From assembly GCF_002631185.1 (NCBI RefSeq), contig NZ_PDNU01000003.1:248001-312000 (forward strand): DNA of 64,000 nucleotides, given 5' to 3'. This stretch comes from Teichococcus rhizosphaerae. GTDB taxonomy: Bacteria; Pseudomonadota; Alphaproteobacteria; Acetobacterales; Acetobacteraceae. The notes under the pieces are model-generated. The model was not told the DNA's origin. It did not search any database and worked only from the letters and a program-made list of their open reading frames with translations. Both the position numbers and the translations under genes were made by a program. Shown piece by piece: positions 9,055 to 18,197 of the stretch (within the stretch, counting starts at the first letter, position 1; every line of letters begins with the position of its first letter).

Positions 9055-9708
9055 ATGCAGCAGCCGCCCGCCGACACGCCGGATGACCTGAAGGCGCTGT
9101 TCGACGGCTATCGCCGCTTCCGGGCCGAGGTCTGGCCGGAGCGGCGCCGCCTGTTCCAGGACCTGGCGCGGGACGGGCAGAGCCCGCGCGCGCTGGTGAT
9201 CGCCTGCTCGGACAGCCGGGTCGATCCGGGGATGGTGTTCAACGCCGCGCCGGGGGAGCTGTTCATCGTCCGCAACGTGGCCAACCTGGTGCCGCCCTAT
9301 GAGCCGGACCGCTCCTATCACGGCACCAGCGCGGCGCTGGAATTCGGCGTCTGCGTGCTGAAGGTGCCGCGCGTCATCGTGCTCGGCCACGCGATGTGCG
9401 GTGGCGTGCAGGCGCTGCTGCGCGGCTTCCCGCCGGGGGCGCAGGACTTCGTCGAGCCCTGGATGACCGGCATCGCCGCCGAGGCGCGCCGCCGCACCCT
9501 GGCCTGCGCGCCGGCCGACCCGGACGCCGCCCAGGCCCAGTGCGAGCTGGAGACGGTGAAGCTTTCCTTGCGCAACCTGATGACCTTCCCGTGGATTTCC
9601 ACCCGGGTGGCGGAGGGCAGCCTGTCCCTGCATGGCGGCTCCTTCGACATCCGCACCGGCGTGCTCTCATATCTGACGGAGGATGGCAGCTTCACGGCCG
9701 TGGCCTGA
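9055..9708 (+). CDS. Beta-class carbonic anhydrase
   Basis: The 217-residue cytoplasmic zinc enzyme interconverts CO2 and bicarbonate. The beta-class zinc ligands are all visible: C51 within CSDSR (with the D53/R55 dyad), H112 and C115 within GHAMCGG. The intervening FIVRNVANLVPPYE and GTSAALEF segments are family-typical. The start at 9055 is supported by AAGGAGA 7-8 bases upstream; the frame extends further upstream but reads as non-coding. It is divergent from the siderophore receptor and followed 128 bp later by the glucan genes, so it is probably its own transcription unit. Confidence 0.95.
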   Translation: MQQPPADTPDDLKALFDGYRRFRAEVWPERRRLFQDLARDGQSPRALVIACSDSRVDPGMVFNAAPGELFIVRNVANLVPPYEPDRSYHGTSAALEFGVCVLKVPRVIVLGHAMCGGVQALLRGFPPGAQDFVEPWMTGIAAEARRRTLACAPADPDAAQAQCELETVKLSLRNLMTFPWISTRVAEGSLSLHGGSFDIRTGVLSYLTEDGSFTAVA

Positions 9709-9836
9709 AAAAAGGCCTATTTTCACCGCATTCGCGGCGCCCGATCAGAAGGGCGCGGCGTCAGCGTGGCCATGGGCGCAACCCGCGCCCGGGTCTCGCG
9801 TTCGCTGGTCGCCGCCGAAAAAGGGAGTTACCCGCC

Positions 9837-11366
9837 GTGAACCGCCGCGACGCCATGCTCGCCGCCCTGTCCCTGTCCACCGTTCTCCTGGCGGAGGAAA
9901 CGGCGCACTTCTCCGAGGCCCAGGCGGCGGGGCCGGAGGAGACGCCCTTCGATGGCGGGACGGTGCGCGAGATGGCGCGGCGCCTGGCCCAGCAGCCCTT
10001 CAAGGCGCCGGCCGAGAACCTGCCCGCGGCGCTGAACGACCTCACCTACGACCAGTACCGCGACATCCGCTACCGCCCCGCCCAGGCGCTGTGGCGCGAG
10101 GGCGGGTTGCCCTTCCAGATGCAGATGTTCCACCGCGGCTTCCTCTACAAGCCGCGCGTCGAGATGTACGAGGTGGCGGGCGGCACCGCGCGACCCATCC
10201 GCTACAATCCCGAGCTGTTCGACTTCCAGAACCTGCCGCGCCCGGGCAGCGAGGATCTCGGCTTCGCCGGCTTCCGCCTGCACGCGCCGATCAACCGGGC
10301 GGACTACTATGACGAGGTCTGCGCCTTTCTCGGCGCCAGCTATTTCCGCGCCGTGGCGCGGGGCCACATCTACGGCCTCTCGGCGCGCGGCCTGGCGATC
10401 GGCACCGCCGACCCGAAGGGCGAGGAGTTCCCGCTCTTCCGCGCCTTCTGGGTCGAGCGCCCGCGCGAGGGGGTGAACGCCATCACCGTGCACGCGCTGC
10501 TCGACAGCCCCTCCTGCGCGGCCGCCTTCCGCTTCGGCATCCGCCCCGGCCGCACCACGCTGTTCGACGTCGAATCCACCGTCTTCCCGCGCGTGGACAT
10601 GGCCACGGCCGGCATCGCGTCGCTGACCAGCATGTTCTGGTTCTCGCCGCTGAACCGCGCCGGGCGCGACGACTGGCGGCCTGCGGTGCACGATTCCGAC
10701 GGGCTGCTGATGTTCACCGGCCGTGGCGAGCGCATCTGGCGGCCGCTGAACAACCCGCGCGACCTGCAGCTTTCCGCCTTCGGCGACGTCAACCCGCGCG
10801 GCTTCGGGCTGATGCAGCGCCGCCGCGACTTCGACAGCTACGAGGACCTGGAGGCCCGCTACGAGAAGCGCCCGAGCCTCTGGGTCGAGCCGATCGGCGA
10901 CTGGGGCGAGGGGGCGGTGCAGCTCGTCGAGATCCCGACCACCGGGGAGATCCACGACAACATCGTGGCCTTCTGGCGGCCGAAGGAGCCGCTGCGCGCC
11001 AAGGGCGAGTACCGCTACACCTTCCGCCTGCACTGGTGCGACGAGGCGCCGGGCAATCTGGAGCTCGGCCGGGTGACGGAGGCCCGCTCCGGCGCCTCCT
11101 GGACCCAGGGCGGCCGCCTCTTCGTGCTCGACGCCGCCGGCGGCGCGCTGGAGAACCTGGCGCCCGATGCCAGGCCGGAGGTCAATGTCAGCGCCAGCAC
11201 GGGCGAGGTCCGCAACGTGGTGGCGCAGCGCAATCCCGAGACGCAGGGCTGGCGCATCAGCTTCGACCTGTTCCCCGGCGATGCGCGCATGGTCGAGCTG
11301 CGCGTCGAGATGAAGGCGGGCGGCGAGGCGGTGGCCGAGACGCTGCTCTACCGATGGACGGCTTGA
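9837..11366 (+). CDS. opgG: Periplasmic glucan biosynthesis protein, OpgG/OpgD (MdoG) family
   Basis: The 509-residue periplasmic protein is needed to build or branch osmoregulated periplasmic beta-glucans from the polymer made by OpgH. The N-terminus carries a twin-arginine-like signal (NRRDAML followed by a weakly hydrophobic stretch to about residue 31). The MdoG domain follows, with segments such as LTYDQYRDIRYRP and FQMQMFHRGFLY near the start and the C-terminal Ig-like region. The start is GTG at 9837 with AGGGAG 9 bases upstream; the open frame upstream of it is not supported. The Tat-like signal resembles OpgD more than OpgG, so either name is possible. It overlaps opgH by 13 bp. Confidence 0.9.
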   Translation: MNRRDAMLAALSLSTVLLAEETAHFSEAQAAGPEETPFDGGTVREMARRLAQQPFKAPAENLPAALNDLTYDQYRDIRYRPAQALWREGGLPFQMQMFHRGFLYKPRVEMYEVAGGTARPIRYNPELFDFQNLPRPGSEDLGFAGFRLHAPINRADYYDEVCAFLGASYFRAVARGHIYGLSARGLAIGTADPKGEEFPLFRAFWVERPREGVNAITVHALLDSPSCAAAFRFGIRPGRTTLFDVESTVFPRVDMATAGIASLTSMFWFSPLNRAGRDDWRPAVHDSDGLLMFTGRGERIWRPLNNPRDLQLSAFGDVNPRGFGLMQRRRDFDSYEDLEARYEKRPSLWVEPIGDWGEGAVQLVEIPTTGEIHDNIVAFWRPKEPLRAKGEYRYTFRLHWCDEAPGNLELGRVTEARSGASWTQGGRLFVLDAAGGALENLAPDARPEVNVSASTGEVRNVVAQRNPETQGWRISFDLFPGDARMVELRVEMKAGGEAVAETLLYRWTA

Positions 11367-13519
11367 AGCCCAGGGCGGCGCCCGCCGCCGGGCCCGGAGA
11401 GGAGGGCTGGCGCGCCCTGCCGCCCGAGGCCCCGCTGGAGATGCCGGTGCAGTCGCTGCGCGCGCGCCCGGCGCGGCGGGAAGGGGGGCTGCCCTCGCGG
11501 CCCCGGCTGGTGTGGCTGCGGCGCCTGCTGGTGATCGGCGCCGCCATCGCGCTCACCGCCTTCGCCGGGCGCGAGATGTGGCTGGTGCTGAACAGCGGCC
11601 GGCCCACGGCGCTCCAGGGCGTCGTGCTGGCGCTGTTCGTGGTGCTCTTCGCCTGGATCGCGCTGTCCTTCAGCAGCGCGGTGTGCGGCTTCCTGCGCCT
11701 GCTGGCGGGGCCGGACCGGCGGCTCGGCATCGCGCCCGACGGCCCCCCGCCCATGCCGGGCGTGAAGACCGCGCTGCTGATGCCGACCTATAATGAGGAT
11801 CCATCCCGCGTCATGGCGGGGCTCCAGGCGATCCATGAATCGCTCACCGCCGCCGGGGCCATGGCGCGGTTCGACATCTTCATCCTCAGCGACACCACCC
11901 AGCCGGAGATCTGGGTCGCCGAGGAGGCGGCCTTCCTGGGCCTGCGCGAGCGCACGGGGGATGCCGCGCGCATCTTCTACCGGCGGCGGCCGAAGAACAC
12001 CGAGCGCAAGGCCGGCAACATCGCCGACTGGGTGCGCCGCTGGGGTGCCGCCTACCCGCAGATGCTGGTGCTCGACGCCGACAGCGTGATGGAGGCCGAC
12101 ACCATCCTGCGCCTCGCCGACGCGATGGAGCGGCACCCGGATGTCGGCCTGATCCAGACCCTGCCTATCATCGCCGGCGGCAACACGCTGTTCGCCCGGA
12201 TGCAGCAATTCGCCGGGCGCGTCTATGGCCCGCTGATCGCCGAGGGCATCGCCTGGTGGCACGGGACGGAGGGCAATTACTGGGGCCACAACGCCATCAT
12301 CCGCACCCGCGCCTTCGCCGAGGCGGCGGGGCTGCCGGAGCTGCGCGGCCGCAAGCCCTTTGGCGGCCACATCCTGAGCCACGACTTCGTGGAGGCGGCG
12401 CTGATGCGGCGCGCGGGCTGGGCCATCCACATGGTGCCCTGGCTGCGCGGCACCTATGAGGAAAGCCCGCCCTCGCTGATGGACCTCGCCATCCGTGACC
12501 GGCGCTGGTGCCAGGGCAACCTCCAGCACGCCGCCGTGCTGCCGGCGCGCGGGCTGCACTGGGTGAGCCGCCTGCACCTGCTCACCGGCATCGGCTCCTA
12601 CATCACCGCGCCGATCTGGCTGGTCTTCCTGATCATGGGCGTGCTGCTCGCGGTGCAGGCGCGCTTCATCCGGCCGGAATACTTCCCCGCCGGCCAGCCC
12701 AGCCTGTTCCCGGACTGGCCGGTGGTCGATCCGGTGCGCGCCATGTGGGTGTTCATCGGCACCATGGCGCTGCTGCTGGCGCCCAAGCTGATGGCCTGGT
12801 TCGCGCTGCTGTTCCACGCCCGGGACCGCCGGGGCAGCGGCGGCGCCATCCGCGCCTTCCTGTCCATCCTGCTGGAAACGCTGGTGGCCGGCCTGCTGGC
12901 GCCGGTGACGATGCTGACCCAGTCGGCCGATGTGGCGGGCATCCTGCTCGGCCACGATTCCGGCTGGAACGCGCAGCGGCGCGACGATGGCAGCGTGCCG
13001 CTCGGCCAGGTGGCGCGGCTCTACTGGCGGCACACGCTGTTCGGCCTGGCCTTCGGCGCCGCCGCCTGGCTGGTCTCGCCCTATCTCGCCTTGTGGATGT
13101 CGCCCGTGGTGCTGGGGCTGGCGTTGGCCATCCCGCTCGCGGCGCTGACGGCGCGGCGCGACGTGGGCCTCGGGCTGCGCCGGCTCGGCCTGCTGCTGAC
13201 GCCGGAGGAGCGGGAAGCCCCCGCCGTGCTGTCCCGCGCCCGCCAGCTCCAGCGGGAGCTGGCGGCGGCGGCGCCGGAGCCCGATGTGCGGCGGCTGTTC
13301 CGCGAGCCGGCGCTGCTGGAGGCGCACCGGGGCATGCTGCCGCCGCCGCGCCGCCCGCGGCTGGACCCGCTGGACCCGGCGCTGCTGCTGGGGCTGGCGA
13401 AGCTGGAGGAGGCGGAGACCCTGGAGGAAGCCGCCCGCCTGCCGCGCGCCGAGCTGGCCGCCGTGCTGGCCGATGCGCGCGGCCTGCGCCGGATGGAGGC
13501 CCTGGCCGCCCCGCGCTGA
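11354..13519 (+). CDS. opgH: Glucans biosynthesis glucosyltransferase H
   Basis: The 721-residue inner-membrane processive glycosyltransferase (GT2 family) polymerises UDP-glucose into the linear beta-glucan backbone of osmoregulated periplasmic glucans. Two membrane segments precede the cytoplasmic GT2 domain, which shows LLMPTYNEDP, the D241-A-D243 metal-binding DxD, the SHDFVEA acceptor-site Asp, and RDRRW as the (Q/R)xxRW motif. Several membrane helices follow. The ATG lies within the end of opgG (13-bp overlap), so the two are translationally coupled. Length is slightly shorter than the Escherichia coli protein, mostly at the N-terminus. Confidence 0.93.
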   Translation: MDGLKPRAAPAAGPGEEGWRALPPEAPLEMPVQSLRARPARREGGLPSRPRLVWLRRLLVIGAAIALTAFAGREMWLVLNSGRPTALQGVVLALFVVLFAWIALSFSSAVCGFLRLLAGPDRRLGIAPDGPPPMPGVKTALLMPTYNEDPSRVMAGLQAIHESLTAAGAMARFDIFILSDTTQPEIWVAEEAAFLGLRERTGDAARIFYRRRPKNTERKAGNIADWVRRWGAAYPQMLVLDADSVMEADTILRLADAMERHPDVGLIQTLPIIAGGNTLFARMQQFAGRVYGPLIAEGIAWWHGTEGNYWGHNAIIRTRAFAEAAGLPELRGRKPFGGHILSHDFVEAALMRRAGWAIHMVPWLRGTYEESPPSLMDLAIRDRRWCQGNLQHAAVLPARGLHWVSRLHLLTGIGSYITAPIWLVFLIMGVLLAVQARFIRPEYFPAGQPSLFPDWPVVDPVRAMWVFIGTMALLLAPKLMAWFALLFHARDRRGSGGAIRAFLSILLETLVAGLLAPVTMLTQSADVAGILLGHDSGWNAQRRDDGSVPLGQVARLYWRHTLFGLAFGAAAWLVSPYLALWMSPVVLGLALAIPLAALTARRDVGLGLRRLGLLLTPEEREAPAVLSRARQLQRELAAAAPEPDVRRLFREPALLEAHRGMLPPPRRPRLDPLDPALLLGLAKLEEAETLEEAARLPRAELAAVLADARGLRRMEALAAPR

Positions 13520-13593
13520 GGCCGGCGGGGCCTCGACAAGCCGCTGCCCCGGCCGCAGTTTGGCTCCGCCATTGCGACGGAGAGGGGCTGACG

Positions 13594-15018
13594 ATGCACA
13601 ACACCGAGGAAATCTGGCGCCTTGTCGATGAGCGCCAGCAGGCCTTCATCGAGCTGAGCGACCGCATCTGGGACATGCCCGAGCTGGCCTATGCCGAGTT
13701 CCGCTCGGCGGCCGAGCACAAGGCGGCGCTGGAGGCGCATGGCTTCCGCGTCACCACCGATCTCGCCGGCATTCCCACCGCCGTGATGGGCGAGGCGGGC
13801 GAGGAAGGCCCGGTCATCGCCATCCTCGGCGAATATGACGCGCTGCCCGGCCTCAGCCAGGAGGCCGGCGTGGCCGAGCACCGCCCCCTGCCGGGCGACG
13901 GCGTGGGGCATGGCTGCGGCCACAACCTGCTCGGCGCCGGCGCCATGCTGGCCGCCACCGCGGTGAAGGACTGGCTGGCCAGGAACGGCATCAAGGGCCG
14001 CGTCCGCTACTATGGCTGCCCGGCCGAGGAGGGTGGCGCCGCCAAGGCCTTCATGGTGCGCGAGGGCTGCTTCTCGGATGTGGACCTCGCCATCTCCTGG
14101 CACCCCGCGCCCTTCGCGGCGGTGAACGAGGCGAACTCGCTGGCCAATTGCCGGATCGACTTCTCCTTCACCGGCCGCTCCAGCCACGCCGCCGCCGCGC
14201 CGCATCTCGGCCGCTCGGCGCTGGATGCCGTGGAGCTGATGAATGTCGGCGTCAACTACATGCGCGAGCACATGCCGTCGGATGCGCGCATCCACTACGC
14301 CTATCTCGATGCCGGCGGCATCGCGCCCAACGTGGTGCAGGGCACGGCCAAGGTGCGCTACCTGATCCGCGCCACCGACCTGCCGGGGCTGCAGGCGCTG
14401 ATCGCCCGCGTCCGCAAGGTGGCCGACGGCGCGGCGCTGATGACCGAGACGACCGTCTCCACCAAGGTGGTCTCCGCCGTCTCCAACCTGCTGGCCAACA
14501 CGCCGCTGGAGCGCGCCCTGCAGGACCAGCTTGAGCGTCTCGGCCCGCCGCCCTTCGACGACGAGGACCGCGCGCTCGCCGCCGCCTTCCAGAAGACGCT
14601 CTCCGACGAGGACATCGCCTCGGCCTTCAAGCGGATGGGCGTGCCGGTGCGGCGCGGCGTGCCGCTGGCGGACGAGATCATCCCGCTGGAGGCCAAGGGC
14701 GTGGCCATGGTGGGCTCCACCGATGTGGGCGACGTGTCCTGGGCGGTGCCGACGGTGCAGGCGCGCGGCGCCACCTATGCCATCGGCACGCCGGGGCATA
14801 GCTGGCAGCTCACGGCGCAGGGCAAGTCGGGCATCGCCCACAAGGGCATGGTGCATGTGGCCAAGGTGATGGCGGGCGTCGCCGTCGAGGCGCTGCGGGA
14901 CCCGGGGCTGGTGGAGCGCGCCAAGGCCGACCATGCCGCGCGCCTCGCCGAGAGCCCCTATGTCTGCCCGCTGCCGCCGGAGCTGAAGCCGCCGGTGAAG
15001 ATGGCCACCGCCGTCTGA
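13594..15018 (+). CDS. M20 family amidohydrolase, AbgB-like
   Basis: The 474-residue metallohydrolase is of the M20D group, closest in appearance to the B subunit of p-aminobenzoyl-glutamate hydrolase. Zinc-site elements are visible: GEYDALPG, GHGCGHNLLG, the catalytic-base region PAEEGG, and the distal TDVGDVSW segment. The lid/dimerisation domain carries the SSHAAAAPH motif. The ATG at 13594 follows a GGAGAGG at about 9 bases. AbgB normally acts with AbgA, which is absent here, so the true substrate (an N-acyl amino acid or similar amide) is unknown. The gene stands alone between opgH and the glycanase. Confidence 0.88.
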   Translation: MHNTEEIWRLVDERQQAFIELSDRIWDMPELAYAEFRSAAEHKAALEAHGFRVTTDLAGIPTAVMGEAGEEGPVIAILGEYDALPGLSQEAGVAEHRPLPGDGVGHGCGHNLLGAGAMLAATAVKDWLARNGIKGRVRYYGCPAEEGGAAKAFMVREGCFSDVDLAISWHPAPFAAVNEANSLANCRIDFSFTGRSSHAAAAPHLGRSALDAVELMNVGVNYMREHMPSDARIHYAYLDAGGIAPNVVQGTAKVRYLIRATDLPGLQALIARVRKVADGAALMTETTVSTKVVSAVSNLLANTPLERALQDQLERLGPPPFDDEDRALAAAFQKTLSDEDIASAFKRMGVPVRRGVPLADEIIPLEAKGVAMVGSTDVGDVSWAVPTVQARGATYAIGTPGHSWQLTAQGKSGIAHKGMVHVAKVMAGVAVEALRDPGLVERAKADHAARLAESPYVCPLPPELKPPVKMATAV

Positions 15019-15174
15019 CCGGGCATGGCGGGAAGGGGCGGAAAGCCGCTCCTCCCCGCCATTCCTTCACAGCCGGGGAGTGAAAAACCCCGCAGGACAT
15101 GAAATCTCCGGCTGCAAGGCCTCCCGCCACCTGGGCTAGGATGGGCCGGTCATTTCCTGGCGGAGAGGCTGCCC

Positions 15175-17688
15175 ATGGCATCGACCCTCACCTACAGCGT
15201 GCCCAACCAGTGGAGCGGCGGCTTCATCGGCAACCTTTTGCTGCAAGGCGGGGAAGGGGGGCTGGATGGCTGGACGGTCACCTTCGACTCCGGCTTCGAG
15301 ATCACCAATCTCTGGGGCGCCGAGATCGTCAGCCATGTCGGCACCCGCTACGTGCTGCGGAACCTGTCCTGGAACGCCGCCGTGCCGGCGGGCGGCACCG
15401 CCAGCATCGGTTTCCAGGCCAGCGGCAGCGCGGCGGTCCAGCCCCAGGGCCTCAGCCTGAACGGCGCGCCCATGGGCGGCGGGGAAGCCATGCCCGCCAT
15501 CTCCATCGCCGATGCCGCCGTGGCGGAAGGCGATGGCGGCACGCGGGAGCTGGTCTTCACCGTGACGCTGGACCGCGCCGCCACACAGGCGGTAACGGTG
15601 GACTACGCCACCGGCAACGGCACCGCGACGGCCGGGGCGGACTACACCGCCTCGCAGGGCCGGCTCACCTTCGCCGCCGGCGAGACCAGCAAGACGATCC
15701 GCGTGGCGGTGCTGGGCGACCGGGCGGTGGAGGCGGACGAGACGCTGCTGCTGCGCCTTTCTGGCCCCTCCGGCGCGACGCTGGCCGATGCGGAGGCCAC
15801 CGGCACCATCCGCAACGACGACGCCGCGCCCCCCCCGCCGCGCAATGACATCGGTGATGCCAGCCTGGCGGAGGGCGACCCGGCCAGCGGCAGCGGTGGA
15901 GGCGAGGCCAGCGGCTTCCTCAGCACGCGGGGCAACCAGATCGTCGATGCGGACGGCAATGCCGTGAAGCTGGCGGGGGTGAACTGGTTCGGGCTCGAAT
16001 CCGCCAACTTCGCCCCGCACGGGCTGTGGGCGCGCGGCTACCGGGAGATGATGGACCAGATGAAGGCGGAGGGCTTCAACACCATCCGCCTGCCCTTCTC
16101 CTCCGAGCTGCTGCACACCGCCGCCGTGCCGAACGGCATCGACTTCTCCAAGAACGCCGATCTTCAGGGCCTCACCGGCCTGCAGGTGATGGACCGGATC
16201 ATCGGCTACGCCGGCGAGATCGGGCTGCGCATCATCCTCGACCACCACCGCAGCAGCGCCGGCGCCGGCACCTCCGGCAACGGGCTGTGGTACGAGGCGG
16301 GCTATTCCGAGGCGCAGTGGATCGCCGACTGGAAGATGCTGGCCGCGCGCTATGCGGGCGAGGCGGCGGTGGTCGGCGCCGACCTGCACAACGAGCCACA
16401 CGCTGGCAACTGGGGCGGCGGCGGCGCCAATGACTGGGCGGCGGCGGCCGAGCGGGCGGGCAATGCCGTGCTGTCCGCCAATCCGGACTGGCTGATCATC
16501 GTCGAGGGCGTCGGCAGCCACCAGGGCGACAACTACTGGTGGGGCGGCAACCTGATGGGGGCGCGGAACCGCCCGGTCCAGCTCTCGGTGGCCGACAAGC
16601 TGGTCTATTCGGCGCATGACTACCCGAACTCCATCTACGCCCAGCCCTGGTTCCAGCAGCCCGGCTTCGAGGCGGGGCTGGCCGCCAAGTTCGACCAGAT
16701 GTGGGGCTATCTCTACCGCGAGAACATCGCCCCCGTGCTGCTCGGCGAGTTCGGCACCAGGCTGCAGGATCCGAAGGACCTGCTCTGGCTGGAGGCGATC
16801 ACCGGCTATCTCTCGGGCGACCTCGACCTCGATGGGGACATCGACATCGCGGCCGGCGAGCAGGGGGTGAGCTGGACCTGGTGGTCCTGGAACCCGAACT
16901 CCGGCGACACGGGCGGCATCCTGGCCGATGACTGGCACACCGTGATCGAGAGCAAGATGCAGTGGCTGGAGCCGCTGCAATTCGACCTCGGCGACATCCC
17001 CAATGGCGGGCCCGATGGCGGGGGCGGCGCTCAGCCCGCGGCGCGGACCATGCTGTTCACCGCCACCCTTTCCGCCGCCGCCACCGAGGCGGTGCTGGTG
17101 GACTGGGCCACCGCGCCCGGAACGGCGGGCGCGGGCGACTTCACCGCCGCCTCCGGCACGCTGCGCTTCGAGCCGGGCGAGACCAGCAAGACCATCGCCA
17201 TCGCCATCGCGCCGGACAGGCTGGCGGAGGCGGACGAGACCTTCTCCGTGGTGCTTTCCAGCCCGCGCGGCGCTACGGCGGGCGACATGAGCGGCACCGG
17301 CACCATCCTCGACGACGACGCGGAGCCTCCGCCGCCGCCGCTCGAGCCGCCGGTCGAGCCGCCCGTGGAGCCGCCCGTGGAGCCGCCGCGGGAGGAGGGC
17401 GGGCTCGAAGGCAGCGTCTCGGTGGTGAACGCCTGGGGCGGCGGCTTCCAGGCCAGCGTGGCGCTGACCAATGAGGGCCGCGGCGCCGTGCAGGGCTGGC
17501 AGCTGCGGCTCGACACGCCCTACGAGATCACCCAGATCTGGAACGCCGAGATCGTCGCGCGGGACGCCGCCGGCTATGTGATCCGCAACGCCGCCTGGAA
17601 TGGCGGCATCGCCGAGGATGCCACGGTGAGCTTCGGCTTCCTGGGCAATGGGGTGGGCGCCCTGGCCTCGCTCGACCTGGTACTCTGA
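15175..17688 (+). CDS. Multidomain GH5-type glycanase (CBM2, Calx-beta, GH5 nested in a second Calx-beta, CBM2)
   Basis: The 837-residue protein appears built for plant or bacterial beta-glucan breakdown. Residues 1-103 form a CBM2-like cellulose-binding module. About 106-220 is a Calx-beta domain (SIADAAVAEGDGG to TIRNDD). Residues 226-236 repeat its first strand (IGDASLAEGD). A GH5 catalytic domain spans about 247-603, with probable acid/base E407 (HNEPH) and nucleophile E525 (LLGEFGT). Residues 622-715 then supply the rest of a Calx-beta domain. A PPVE-repeat linker leads to a second CBM2 (744-837). GGAGAGG precedes the ATG. No Sec or Tat signal is visible, so the export route is unclear. 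Substrate could be cellulose or another beta-glucan. Confidence 0.88.
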   Translation: MASTLTYSVPNQWSGGFIGNLLLQGGEGGLDGWTVTFDSGFEITNLWGAEIVSHVGTRYVLRNLSWNAAVPAGGTASIGFQASGSAAVQPQGLSLNGAPMGGGEAMPAISIADAAVAEGDGGTRELVFTVTLDRAATQAVTVDYATGNGTATAGADYTASQGRLTFAAGETSKTIRVAVLGDRAVEADETLLLRLSGPSGATLADAEATGTIRNDDAAPPPPRNDIGDASLAEGDPASGSGGGEASGFLSTRGNQIVDADGNAVKLAGVNWFGLESANFAPHGLWARGYREMMDQMKAEGFNTIRLPFSSELLHTAAVPNGIDFSKNADLQGLTGLQVMDRIIGYAGEIGLRIILDHHRSSAGAGTSGNGLWYEAGYSEAQWIADWKMLAARYAGEAAVVGADLHNEPHAGNWGGGGANDWAAAAERAGNAVLSANPDWLIIVEGVGSHQGDNYWWGGNLMGARNRPVQLSVADKLVYSAHDYPNSIYAQPWFQQPGFEAGLAAKFDQMWGYLYRENIAPVLLGEFGTRLQDPKDLLWLEAITGYLSGDLDLDGDIDIAAGEQGVSWTWWSWNPNSGDTGGILADDWHTVIESKMQWLEPLQFDLGDIPNGGPDGGGGAQPAARTMLFTATLSAAATEAVLVDWATAPGTAGAGDFTAASGTLRFEPGETSKTIAIAIAPDRLAEADETFSVVLSSPRGATAGDMSGTGTILDDDAEPPPPPLEPPVEPPVEPPVEPPREEGGLEGSVSVVNAWGGGFQASVALTNEGRGAVQGWQLRLDTPYEITQIWNAEIVARDAAGYVIRNAAWNGGIAEDATVSFGFLGNGVGALASLDLVL
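17347..17382 (+). repeat. Three tandem 12-bp units encoding PPVE
   Basis: Three consecutive copies of CCGCC(G/C)GT(C/G)GAG encode the Pro-Pro-Val-Glu linker between the C-terminal Calx-beta segment and the last CBM2 of the glycanase. Units two and three are identical, indicating recent slippage-type expansion. Confidence 0.85.
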
Positions 17689-17728
17689 GCGGCGGGGTGG
17701 GAGGCTCGCCGGGCTGCCGCGCTCAGAG
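17683..17728. terminator. Possible bidirectional hairpin between convergent genes
   Basis: CTCTGAGC (17683-17690) and GCTCAGAG (17721-17728) are perfect inverted repeats, extended by GGC/GCC with a mismatch, and contain the stop codons of both convergent genes. No T-run is present, so it may protect 3' ends or act as a weak bidirectional terminator. Confidence 0.4.
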
Positions 17729-18055
17729 GATCCGCGCCTCGAAGGGCGGCGTCAGGTCCGGCGCCTCGAACTCCAGCACCCAGAGATCGGGGTCGCGTTT
17801 CAGCTGGCGCTCCACATAGGCGTCGGCCACGGGCTCGGGCACCGGGTCCGGGCCGGTGCCGCGCATCCAGGCGGGGCGGCCCTCGCCGTCGCGCGCCTGG
17901 CTCAGCACCACGCAGCCCTGCCGCCCGCGCAGCACGCAGAGGATGCCGCCCGAATCCGGGTCTCCCTTGCGCAGCACCATGCCGGGGCGGCCGGCCATGT
18001 CGGCCAGCCGCAACGCCATCTGGGCCCAGAGCCCGGCTTTGACTTTCGCTTCCAT
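17723..18055 (-). CDS. DUF1491 family protein
   Basis: The 110-residue cytoplasmic protein matches the DUF1491 family common in alphaproteobacteria. The visible pattern is an N-terminal helix (VKAGLWAQMALRLADMAG), a GDPDSGGILCVL beta segment, and a C-terminal half with ERQLKRDPDLWVLEFEAPD. No catalytic motif is evident and the function is unknown. It is convergent with the glycanase gene. Confidence 0.85.
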   Translation of the reverse strand: MEAKVKAGLWAQMALRLADMAGRPGMVLRKGDPDSGGILCVLRGRQGCVVLSQARDGEGRPAWMRGTGPDPVPEPVADAYVERQLKRDPDLWVLEFEAPDLTPPFEARIL

Positions 18056-18197
18056 GGCGGCAGAGGGTCATGCCCTGGCGCCGGGATGCAAGCCATCTTT
18101 GGGGGGCGGGCCCGGGGAAGCGCTTGCGGGCCGCCGCGCGGCGCGGCATTCACCCCCGGGCGGCAGGCCGGCGAGGGCCTGGAAAGAGGAACAGGAT

